NCBI GenBank assembly: GCA_017537495.1
Contig: JAFYKS010000178.1
Location: 1-6,610 of the forward strand
Reading direction: 5' to 3'
From: Bacillota bacterium
Lineage (GTDB): Bacteria; Bacillota; Clostridia; Peptostreptococcales; Anaerovoracaceae
DNA: 6,610 nt
Below are positions 1-5,936 of the stretch, piece by piece. The position numbers and the translations under genes are program-made. The notes under the pieces were generated by a model, which ran no database searches, was not told the DNA's origin, and saw only the letters and a program-made list of their open reading frames with translations. The first letter of the stretch is position 1. Every line of letters starts with the position of its first letter.

Positions 1-666
1 CATGCCAAGGCACTGGTCCTGTCTCTGGCCCTGTCTTTCGTCAGCACGGTAATCTGCCTGATTCTGGCATTTCCTCTGGGACTGATTCTGAAGGACAGCA
101 AGCTGGGAAAGAAGGGATTCATGGTATTTCTCTTCATCCTTCCTATGTGGATGAACTTCCTCTTAAGAACCATGGCATGGCAGGTTCTGCTGGAAAAGGG
201 CGGGGTTATCAATACTCTTCTGAACGGCATCGGCCTTCCTGACCTGCAGATTATCAATACACCTGCAGCGGTAGTGCTGGGTATGGTATACGATTACCTG
301 CCGTTTATGGTGCTGCCGATTTACAATGCTCTGGTGAAGATTGACAACAACCTGATTGAAGCAGCTTACGACCTTGGCGCAAGCCGCGGCACTGTACTGC
401 GCAAGGTTATTATTCCGCTGTCCGTACCTGGCATCGTAAGCGGTGTAACCATGGTATTCGTACCGTCCCTGACCACGTTTGCCATCTCCAATATGCTGGG
501 CGGAGGCAAGGTAAACCTGATCGGTAACATTATTGAGCAGGAATTTACCGCAAGTTCCAACTGGAATCTGGGCTCCGGCCTGTCCCTGGTCATGATGATC
601 TTCATCGTCATCAGTATGGCCTTTATCGACAAATTTGATAATAACGGGGAGGGCAATCTGATATGA
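1..666 (+). CDS. potB: Spermidine/putrescine ABC transporter permease PotB (5' end missing)
   Basis: Inner-membrane permease subunit of a polyamine importer; with PotC it would form the channel driven by the ATPase PotA. The frame is open from base 1, and the codons before the first ATG at 121 encode a hydrophobic helix (HAKALVLSLALSFVS...), so the real start lies upstream of the window. About 221 residues are visible against roughly 275 in E. coli PotB, so some 50 N-terminal residues are missing. Several membrane segments are seen, including LFILPMWMNFLLRTMAW and the last one, LVMMIFIVISMAFI. The cytoplasmic EAA loop that contacts the ATPase is clear at about 358-450 (EAAYDLGAS...VIIPLSVPGIVSG). 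The stop codon overlaps the ATG of the next gene as ATGA, implying translational coupling. The substrate assignment rests on family resemblance and on the PotD domain encoded next door. Confidence 0.92.
   Translation, partial: HAKALVLSLALSFVSTVICLILAFPLGLILKDSKLGKKGFMVFLFILPMWMNFLLRTMAWQVLLEKGGVINTLLNGIGLPDLQIINTPAAVVLGMVYDYLPFMVLPIYNALVKIDNNLIEAAYDLGASRGTVLRKVIIPLSVPGIVSGVTMVFVPSLTTFAISNMLGGGKVNLIGNIIEQEFTASSNWNLGSGLSLVMMIFIVISMAFIDKFDNNGEGNLI
646..652 (+). promoter_or_regulatory. Ribosome binding site of potCD, inside the end of potB
   Basis: GGGGAGG lies 10 bases before the ATG at 663, within the last codons of potB. Together with the ATGA overlap it supports 663 as the start of the fusion gene. 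Confidence 0.7.
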
Positions 667-2531
667 GTACGAAAAAAACTCCTCTGGCCCGTGTCGGCCA
701 CGTCCTCTACCTGGCACTGATTGTCCTCTTCCTCTATATGCCGATTGGCACTCTTATGGTGCTGTCCTTTAACGACAGCAAGAGCATGGGTGCATGGCAG
801 GGATTCTCCCTGAGATGGTATCAGGAAATGTTCCAGAATAAAGAAATCATGGAGGCTTTGGGAAATACCCTTTCCATTGCACTGTGGTCTGCAACCATCG
901 CGACTGTAATCGGTGTTCTGGCCTGCATCGGCCTCAATGCCATGGGAGAAAAGAAACGTTCCTTCTTCATGGGGCTGAATAACATTCCGCTGCTGAACGC
1001 AGATATCGTAACCGGTATCTCCATCATGATGATGTTCCTGCTCTTTGGAATTTCCCTGAATCTTGGAACAGTTATGTTTGCTCACATTACCTTCTGCATT
1101 CCGTACGTAATTCTGTCCGTTATGCCGAAGTTCAAACAGCTGCAGAACCTGACTTATGAAGCAGCCCTGGACCTGGGTGCAACTCCGGTATATGCTTTCT
1201 TCAAAATCGTACTTCCGGACATCATGCCGGGCGTGGTTTCCGGCTTCCTGCTGGCGTTCACCATGTCCGTGGATGACTTTGTAATTACACACTTCACCAG
1301 AGGCGCAGGCATCAATACACTGTCCACCCTGATTTACAGCCAGGTGAAGGTGGGTATCCGTCCGACCCTGTACGCACTGTCCACGATCATCTTCGTGACT
1401 GTACTGGTTGTGCTGGTGGCTGCCAACGTTATGGGAAGCAGAAACAAAGGCGGCAGTACCGGCGGCAGCATGTCATCCCGCAAAATCATTGCTCTCGGAC
1501 TTTCGCTCTGCCTGCTCCTTGGTTTTTCCGCTAAAATCTCCTTCTTCAAGGGAGCTGCGGCGACAGGGGACACAAGAGGCGAATTGTACGTATATTGCTT
1601 CGGTGATTACCTGGATCCTGACCTGATTGAGGAATTCGAAGAGCGGACCGGCTATGCAGTGGTTATGGACTACTTTGATACCAACGAAGAAATGTATCCG
1701 GTGGTGAAGAATCAGACCGCGCAGTATGATATTATCTGCGCTTCCGACTATATGATCAATAAGATGACAGGGGAAGGCCTGCTGGATGCCATTGACTTCC
1801 GCTACGTGCCGAATTCACAGTATCTGCAGGAAAATGTCCGTGCTTTCGTAAATGAATTCGATCCGGACATGGAACACTGCCTGCCGCATACCTGGGGCAC
1901 CTACGGCATTATTTATAACACAGAACTGATGGACGAAGTGCCTGACAGCTGGGAAATCCTCTGGAACGAAGAGTATGCACAGCAGTTCATGATGCCGAAC
2001 TCCATTCGTGAATGTTACATGATTGCAGGTAAGCTTCTGGGATACTCCATGAATACTACAAATGAAGCGGAGCTGGAAGAAATGACAGAGCTTTTGATTA
2101 AGCAGAAGCCGCTGGTTTACAGCTATGCAAACGACAATGCCCGTGACCTGATGGTGGGTGAATCTGCAGCCATGGCGGTTATCGCTTCCGGCGATGTGCT
2201 CTATGCACAGGAAGAAAATGAGGCGCTGGACTTCGTGGTTCCGAAGGAAGGTACCGAAGTATGGACTGACTGCTGGGCGATTCCGCAGGGTGCAAACAAC
2301 CTGGAAGGTGCACATGAATGGCTCAACTTCATGTATGAAGAAAATTCTGCACGCCTGAACTTTGAATATCTGACTTATGCGATTCCGAATACACAGATTC
2401 TGGATCTGACTGACAATCCAATCCTCAATCCAAGTGATGAGATTCTGTCACGCTGTGAAACCTTGAAAAATCTGGGATCGGAAGCGGATGACATGTACAG
2501 TAAGTACTGGAAGGAATTCAAAGCACAGTAA
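663..2531 (+). CDS. potCD: PotC-PotD fusion: polyamine ABC permease joined to its substrate-binding domain
   Basis: One uninterrupted 622-residue frame carries two proteins that are separate in E. coli. Residues 1 to about 258 are a PotC-type permease: six hydrophobic segments, with the ATPase-contacting EAA loop at about 166-191 (EAALDLGATPVYAFFKIVLP) followed by FTMSVDDFVITHF. Residues 258-274 are a Gly/Ser-rich basic linker, and about 275-293 form a seventh hydrophobic segment. Residues 306-622 are a PotD-type binding domain (YVYCFGDYLDPDLIEEF, SDYMINKM, LGYSMNTT, VVPKEGTEVWTDCWAIP). With a cytoplasmic permease C-terminus, the basic linker and extra helix would place the binding domain outside, tethered to the channel. 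No good lipobox surrounds C283 (LSLC has Leu at -1), so the helix is probably an uncleaved anchor. By alignment from memory to E. coli PotD, W534, D536, E450, S361, Y363 and Y572 match polyamine-contact positions. Fused PotCD proteins are known in mycoplasmas and, as I recall, some other Bacillota. Confidence 0.93.
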   Translation: MSTKKTPLARVGHVLYLALIVLFLYMPIGTLMVLSFNDSKSMGAWQGFSLRWYQEMFQNKEIMEALGNTLSIALWSATIATVIGVLACIGLNAMGEKKRSFFMGLNNIPLLNADIVTGISIMMMFLLFGISLNLGTVMFAHITFCIPYVILSVMPKFKQLQNLTYEAALDLGATPVYAFFKIVLPDIMPGVVSGFLLAFTMSVDDFVITHFTRGAGINTLSTLIYSQVKVGIRPTLYALSTIIFVTVLVVLVAANVMGSRNKGGSTGGSMSSRKIIALGLSLCLLLGFSAKISFFKGAAATGDTRGELYVYCFGDYLDPDLIEEFEERTGYAVVMDYFDTNEEMYPVVKNQTAQYDIICASDYMINKMTGEGLLDAIDFRYVPNSQYLQENVRAFVNEFDPDMEHCLPHTWGTYGIIYNTELMDEVPDSWEILWNEEYAQQFMMPNSIRECYMIAGKLLGYSMNTTNEAELEEMTELLIKQKPLVYSYANDNARDLMVGESAAMAVIASGDVLYAQEENEALDFVVPKEGTEVWTDCWAIPQGANNLEGAHEWLNFMYEENSARLNFEYLTYAIPNTQILDLTDNPILNPSDEILSRCETLKNLGSEADDMYSKYWKEFKAQ

Positions 2532-2553
2532 ACGAAATAAGATGAATTTCCAG

Positions 2554-2582
2554 AAAAGACCGGTTTTAATGCCGGTCTTTTT
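2554..2582 (+). terminator. Rho-independent terminator of the pot operon
   Basis: A perfect 10-bp stem (AAAAGACCGG with CCGGTCTTTT) encloses an 8-base loop (TTTTAATG) and runs into five T residues at 2578-2582. It lies 22 bases after the potCD stop. Because the stem has an A-run on its left arm it may also act weakly in the other direction, but no convergent gene is present here. Confidence 0.9.
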
Positions 2583-2583
2583 G

Positions 2584-2592
2584 TGATATACT
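2584..2592 (+). promoter_or_regulatory. Possible extended -10 promoter for the GH25 gene
   Basis: TGATATACT fits an extended -10 (TG, one base, then TATACT, 5 of 6 to consensus) immediately after the terminator T-run. The -35 position 17 bases upstream (TTTTAA, in the terminator loop) is poor. Transcription would begin near 2599 and leave a leader of about 40 bases before the ATG at 2639. An alternative pairing, TTGTGA (2581) with TACGAT (2605), is weaker at the -10. Confidence 0.4.
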
Positions 2593-2626
2593 GGAAAAGA
2601 TGTGTACGATAAAAGAAGAAAAAAGA

Positions 2627-2633
2627 AAGGGGA
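2627..2633 (+). promoter_or_regulatory. Ribosome binding site deciding the GH25 start
   Basis: AAGGGGA lies close upstream of the ATG at 2639 (six bases after the last G). The other in-frame ATG, at 2600, has no purine-rich site at proper distance and would put a charged 13-residue tail before the signal peptide. Confidence 0.75.
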
Positions 2634-2638
2634 ACAGA

Positions 2639-4744
2639 ATGAAAAGAAAACTGATTTTACTGCTGGTTCTGCTGATTGTTTTGGTAAGTGCAGCAGGGGT
2701 GGCCCATGCGGATACCACCAGCGTATCCGGATTTACAGGGTCCACTTACACGCATAACGGTGCATTTGCCAATGCCATCATTATCGACGGGGTAGACGTA
2801 TCCTACGTGCAGAAGAACAATGTGGACTGGAAGAAAGCCAAGGCAGACGGTGTGGATTTTGCCATTATCCGTGTAGGTGCCAGAGGCTATGGCCAGGCCG
2901 GAAAACTCATTGAAGACGATTACTACATGCAGAATATTCAGGCTGCAAAAGAAGCCGGCATCATGGTTGGGGCATACTTCTTCTCACAGGCACTGGATCC
3001 GCTGGAAGCCTATGCGGAAGCGGCATACACTCTGGAACTTTTAGGCGGAATTGAGCTGGATCTGCCGGTATATATGGACTACGAGTTTGCAGGTGGAAAT
3101 GCAGGCCGTCTGACCAATGCACAGCTTTCCAAACTGAAGATGACAGAAAATGCGGAAATGTTCTGCCAGACCATCGAAGAAGGCGGATATAAGGCGGGAT
3201 TTTATGCGAACCGTAACTTCCTGAATAAGACCGTGGACGGTCATGCACTGGGCCAGAAGTGGCCGGTATGGCTGGCGCAGTATAATACCAGCAGTGACTA
3301 TGCGGGAACTTATCATATGTGGCAGTACTCTTCCAGCGGCTCTATTGACGGATACAGCGGCAGAGTGGATGTGAACTTCATGTACATGGATCCCCATCCG
3401 GCGGCGACAAGCTCTCTGTCTCTTGCGGAAGCTACGGTTTCTCTGGTGGGAGGCTCTGACTTTACATACGGTTTTGGCTCCGTCTATGAACCTGTGGTAA
3501 GGGTAACGCAGTACGGCATGCCGCTGACAGAAGGACTGGACTATAAGACTTTTTATCTGAAAAATGCTAATGCGGGCACCGCGTATGTCCTGGTTCAGGG
3601 CATGGGTTACTATACCGATTATCAGATGGTGCCTTTTAATATAGCACCTTCCACGAACCTGAACGGCATTACTGTGGCACCGATTCCGGATGTCACTTAT
3701 AACGGCAAGGAACAGGCTCCGGCAGGACTGACTGTTACAGATATTTACGGAAACCGCCTGATGAAGGGCAAAGACTACGTCTACTCCGTACAGAATGCTG
3801 TGAATGTGGGAACTGCCACTGTCACAGTGGAATTTATCGGAAACTACAAAGGAACGAAAACGCTGACTTATAATATTTTGCCGGGAGCGCAGAATCTGAC
3901 GGCTTCCGTGACAAAATACGATGTGGCAATGGCTGACGGACCGTTCAAACTCCAGGGAATCAAGACCCAGTCTCCTGCACCGCTGACATATCGTTCCAGC
4001 GATGAAAAGGTAGCTGTGGTGGATTCCGAAGGTGCAGTAACACCAGTGGGTGCCGGAACTGCTGTAATTACAGTAACGGCAGAAGCGACCGCAGGCTACA
4101 GCACCGCCTCCATTGAAATTACCGTTAATGTAAGCAAGCCGGAACAGAATATCATTACCAGTGCGGATTCCTATACGAAGACGCGTCTTTCCAAAGCATT
4201 CTTCATGGGGGCTGTGGCAGAAGGCGGCGGTAAGCTGACCTACGAATCTACAGACACTTCTGTTGTGAAAGTGCACAGCAGCGGACGTGTGACTTTGATG
4301 GGACCGGGGAAAGCGGAGATTATCATCCGCGCAGAGGAAACGGATGCCTTTGCGGCAGGTGAAAAGCGCGTTCCTGTGAAGGTGAAAACCATGGATGAGG
4401 AAACCTATCAGGCGAAGTTTGAAAAGAACAAAGCCGGTATTGAAAAAACGAAAGTTGTTTCCCTGAAAGCCTATCCGGAAACGAAAAGGGTGAAGCTCAC
4501 CTGGAAAAAGTCTAACTCCGGTTATTCTGTGGATTACTACCAGGTATGGCGCTCGTACAAGAAATCCAGCGGCTATACCAAGATTTTCACTTCCAGTGAT
4601 GCGGAGAAGAAATATTTTGTTCAGACAAAGAATGTAAAGACAAATACCACTTACTGGTATAAGGTCCGCGGTGTGCGCGACCTGGAAGGTAAGCTGGTAT
4701 ATACGCCGTTTACAAAGATTCAGGTGAAGACATCGACAGAATAA
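2639..4744 (+). CDS. Secreted GH25 lysozyme-like muramidase with Ig-like, Big_2-like and fibronectin III modules
   Basis: Predicted exported peptidoglycan hydrolase (N-acetylmuramidase family GH25), 701 residues from the chosen start. Residues 1-24 form a classic signal peptide (MKRK, a Leu/Val-rich core, then VAHA with likely cleavage before DTT). The GH25 domain spans about 48-251: IIDGVDVSYVQ with D53, VDFAIIRVGARGY, MVGAYFFSQA, VYMDYEF containing the D147-x-E149 pair expected at the catalytic centre, WPVWLAQY, and MWQYSSSG...VDVNFMY. Residues about 260-413 hold two divergent copies of an Ig-like repeat (TYxG...DY...NAGTA/NVGTA...). Residues 419-498 and 500-584 resemble bacterial Ig-like Big_2 domains (SSDEKVAVVDSEGAVTPVGA; STDTSVVKVHSSGRVTLMG). 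Residues 605-699 resemble a fibronectin III domain (VKLTWKKS...YYQVWRS...TTYWYKVRGV). No LPXTG, transmembrane tail or choline-binding repeats are seen, so the protein is either released or held by its accessory modules. It sits between terminators and is probably monocistronic. Its target, self wall remodelling or competitors, cannot be told. Confidence 0.9.
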   Translation: MKRKLILLLVLLIVLVSAAGVAHADTTSVSGFTGSTYTHNGAFANAIIIDGVDVSYVQKNNVDWKKAKADGVDFAIIRVGARGYGQAGKLIEDDYYMQNIQAAKEAGIMVGAYFFSQALDPLEAYAEAAYTLELLGGIELDLPVYMDYEFAGGNAGRLTNAQLSKLKMTENAEMFCQTIEEGGYKAGFYANRNFLNKTVDGHALGQKWPVWLAQYNTSSDYAGTYHMWQYSSSGSIDGYSGRVDVNFMYMDPHPAATSSLSLAEATVSLVGGSDFTYGFGSVYEPVVRVTQYGMPLTEGLDYKTFYLKNANAGTAYVLVQGMGYYTDYQMVPFNIAPSTNLNGITVAPIPDVTYNGKEQAPAGLTVTDIYGNRLMKGKDYVYSVQNAVNVGTATVTVEFIGNYKGTKTLTYNILPGAQNLTASVTKYDVAMADGPFKLQGIKTQSPAPLTYRSSDEKVAVVDSEGAVTPVGAGTAVITVTAEATAGYSTASIEITVNVSKPEQNIITSADSYTKTRLSKAFFMGAVAEGGGKLTYESTDTSVVKVHSSGRVTLMGPGKAEIIIRAEETDAFAAGEKRVPVKVKTMDEETYQAKFEKNKAGIEKTKVVSLKAYPETKRVKLTWKKSNSGYSVDYYQVWRSYKKSSGYTKIFTSSDAEKKYFVQTKNVKTNTTYWYKVRGVRDLEGKLVYTPFTKIQVKTSTE

Positions 4745-4752
4745 GAATAAAG

Positions 4753-4787
4753 ACAGAGGGACTGCAGACTGCAGTCCCTCTGTTTTT
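4753..4787. terminator. Terminator between convergent genes, probably bidirectional
   Basis: A perfect 13-bp stem (ACAGAGGGACTGC with GCAGTCCCTCTGT) has a 5-base loop (AGACT) and five T residues at 4783-4787 on the + strand, ending the GH25 transcript. Beyond the stem, AAGAAT (4743-4748) can also pair with ATTCTT (4790-4795). Read on the - strand the hairpin is followed by CTTTATTCTT, a looser T-rich run that could terminate the converging PLP enzyme gene as well. Confidence 0.88.
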
Positions 4788-4797
4788 ATATTCTTAA

Positions 4798-5832
4798 TTA
4801 TTCGATAACGTGCATGTAGCAGTCCCGCTCTTTTTCCATTTCAATACGGTGGAATGGTGTGGAGAGGCCCGGACTTCCGCCTGTATGCATAAATACAACA
4901 TTTTCGCCCTGGGCTATTTTTCCGTCCCTGACCATCTGCAGGAGTCCTGCAAATGCTTTGCCGGTATAACATGGATCCAGAATCAGTGCTTCTTTTTCCG
5001 CCATGTAATAGATGGCATCGCGGACTTCCTTCAGCGGGTTGTTATAGGCGCCGCCGTCGTATTCGCAGCGGATATCCCAGTCTTCCGGCCTTATTTCCAG
5101 CTTCAGGTCATCGCCGTAGAAGCTTCGGCACCGTGCAAAATATTCACTGGCTTCTGTCACTGCATCTTTCCGCGGCATGATGCTGATACCGGTCAGGTGC
5201 ATCGGCAGCTTTTCGTTGTGGATGCCCACCTGCATGCCCATGTAGGTTCCCATGCTTCCTACCGGGCAGATAATGCGGCAACCTTCGATGCCTGCTTCTT
5301 TTACCTGCTCTGCCAGTTCCTGTGCACATTCATAGTATCCCAGGATGCCCAGTTCATTGGAACCGCCGAGAGGAATATAATAAACCTTTTCGCCCTTTGC
5401 TTCTTCTGCGGCAGTAACTTCAGAGACCGTCTGATGCATCAGACGTCCTGAAGAGTGGATGCCGTCTTCTTTCTTCAGATATACGTCACAGCCCATTAAA
5501 CCGTCCAGGAGCAGGTTTGCAGACAGTTCGCCCGGATACTCGTCCACGCATACAATCGCGCCTCTCATGCCGTATTTACGGGCTACAGCCATGGTCAGGC
5601 GACCGTGGTTGGTCTGCGCGCCGCCTACGGTCAGCAGGAAGGTACAGCCCTGGTCTTTCGCATCTTTCAGCAGGTATTCCAGCTTGCGCAGTTTATTGCC
5701 TCCCATGGCCAGCGGTGTCAAGTCATCTCTCTTGATGTATAAATTGATACCCAGATCCTTGGAAATGTTCGCCAGATATTCCAGTGGGGTAGGCAGATGA
5801 AGAAAATCGATTTTTTCGCGTCCCAGTAACAT
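4798..5832 (-). CDS. dcyD: D-cysteine desulfhydrase family PLP enzyme (DcyD-like)
   Basis: Pyridoxal-phosphate enzyme of fold type II, 344 residues; the family norm is about 330. Characterised relatives turn D-cysteine into pyruvate, sulfide and ammonia in the cytoplasm. The PLP lysine is K47 in GGNKLRKLE, preceded by IKRDDLTPLAMGGN. The catalytic-loop motif appears as AQTNH (73-76 is QTNH), the phosphate-binding region as PLGGSNELGILGY and CPVGSMGTYMG, and the C-terminal motif as DPCYTGKA with Y289 and T290, then HTGGSPGL with T317. ACC deaminases, as I recall, have Glu and Leu at the positions of T290 and T317, so this protein fits the D-cysteine desulfhydrase type better. Related lyases such as L-cysteate sulfo-lyase share the fold, so the substrate is not proven. 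Start chosen at 5832: AAGGAGG precedes it by 6 bases, whereas the in-frame ATG at 5874 lies in the promoter palindrome. Divergent from the gene at 5937. Confidence 0.85.
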   Translation of the reverse strand: MLLGREKIDFLHLPTPLEYLANISKDLGINLYIKRDDLTPLAMGGNKLRKLEYLLKDAKDQGCTFLLTVGGAQTNHGRLTMAVARKYGMRGAIVCVDEYPGELSANLLLDGLMGCDVYLKKEDGIHSSGRLMHQTVSEVTAAEEAKGEKVYYIPLGGSNELGILGYYECAQELAEQVKEAGIEGCRIICPVGSMGTYMGMQVGIHNEKLPMHLTGISIMPRKDAVTEASEYFARCRSFYGDDLKLEIRPEDWDIRCEYDGGAYNNPLKEVRDAIYYMAEKEALILDPCYTGKAFAGLLQMVRDGKIAQGENVVFMHTGGSPGLSTPFHRIEMEKERDCYMHVIE

Positions 5833-5838
5833 GATATA

Positions 5839-5845
5839 CCTCCTT
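5839..5845 (-). promoter_or_regulatory. Ribosome binding site deciding the PLP enzyme start
   Basis: On the - strand AAGGAGG is followed by six bases (TATATC) and the ATG at 5832. It rules out the longer frame starting at 5874, which would read through this site. Confidence 0.85.
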
Positions 5846-5867
5846 GTTGAAAAACAGATTTGACTAC

Positions 5868-5896
5868 TTTTCATTTTAGCACAATGGTGTTAAAAT
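5868..5896 (+). promoter_or_regulatory. Probable promoter of the small-protein/DUF554 unit
   Basis: TGTTAAAAT is an extended -10 element (TAAAAT at 5891-5896), with TTTTCA at 5868-5873 as a 4-of-6 -35 hexamer at 17-base spacing. Transcription would start near 5903, about 34 bases before the ATG at 5937. It overlaps the opposing promoter, so both could not easily be occupied at once. Confidence 0.6.
5873..5896. repeat. 24-bp imperfect palindrome in the divergent promoter region
   Basis: The outer arms are ATTTTA and TAAAAT and the inner arms CAC and GTG around a central AT; 10 of 12 base pairs are symmetric, with mismatches at the 7th and 11th positions. The outer arms are the -10 hexamers of the two opposing promoters. 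It may be a regulator's operator or simply a symmetric bidirectional promoter. Confidence 0.6.
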
Positions 5897-5901
5897 AGGA
5901 A
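5873..5901 (-). promoter_or_regulatory. Probable promoter of the PLP enzyme gene
   Basis: On the - strand TGCTAAAAT is an extended -10 element (TAAAAT at 5873-5878). The -35 position 17 bases away is TTCCTA (5896-5901), a poor match, as is common for extended -10 promoters. Transcription would start near 5866 and give a leader of about 33 bases. Confidence 0.55.
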
Positions 5902-5921
5902 CAGAATATTTTGACGTAACG

Positions 5922-5928
5922 AAGGAGG
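5922..5928 (+). promoter_or_regulatory. Ribosome binding site of the small coiled-coil protein
   Basis: AAGGAGG lies 8 bases before the ATG at 5937, a consensus site implying efficient translation of this small protein. Confidence 0.85.
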
Positions 5929-5936
5929 AAGAAGAT

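Noticed and set aside
366..1292. Open frame of 308 codons antisense to potB/potCD
   Set aside because: The translation is a low-quality His/Gln/Arg-rich sequence and both overlapping + strand genes are certain.
1500..1520. C283 as a lipoprotein cysteine in the fused PotD domain
   Set aside because: The preceding residues LSL put Leu at -1, where Gly, Ala or Ser is expected, and the cysteine lies in the middle of the hydrophobic segment rather than at its end.
2600..2638. In-frame ATG at 2600 as start of the GH25 protein, adding 13 residues
   Set aside because: It lacks a ribosome binding site, would sit near the likely transcription start, and puts MCTIKEEKRKGNR before an otherwise normal signal peptide; the ATG at 2639 has AAGGGGA in place.
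3041..4276. Long open frame (411 codons) antisense to the GH25 gene
   Set aside because: Its translation is rich in Cys, His, Arg and Ser without recognisable domains, and the + strand frame has clear family motifs; it is a by-product of codon use on the other strand.
4810..5451. Open frame of 213 codons on the + strand opposite the PLP enzyme
   Set aside because: No family resemblance or ribosome binding site, and it lies wholly within a well-supported enzyme gene and after a terminator.
4798..5832. ACC deaminase as the identity of the PLP enzyme
   Set aside because: The residues that distinguish ACC deaminase (Glu after the C-terminal Tyr, and Leu in the HLGG motif) are both Thr here.
5833..5874. 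In-frame ATG at 5874 (-) as start of the PLP enzyme, adding 14 residues
   Set aside because: The added stretch overlaps the promoter palindrome and translates through the AAGGAGG site that serves the ATG at 5832; the family normally begins shortly before the LPTPLEYL motif.
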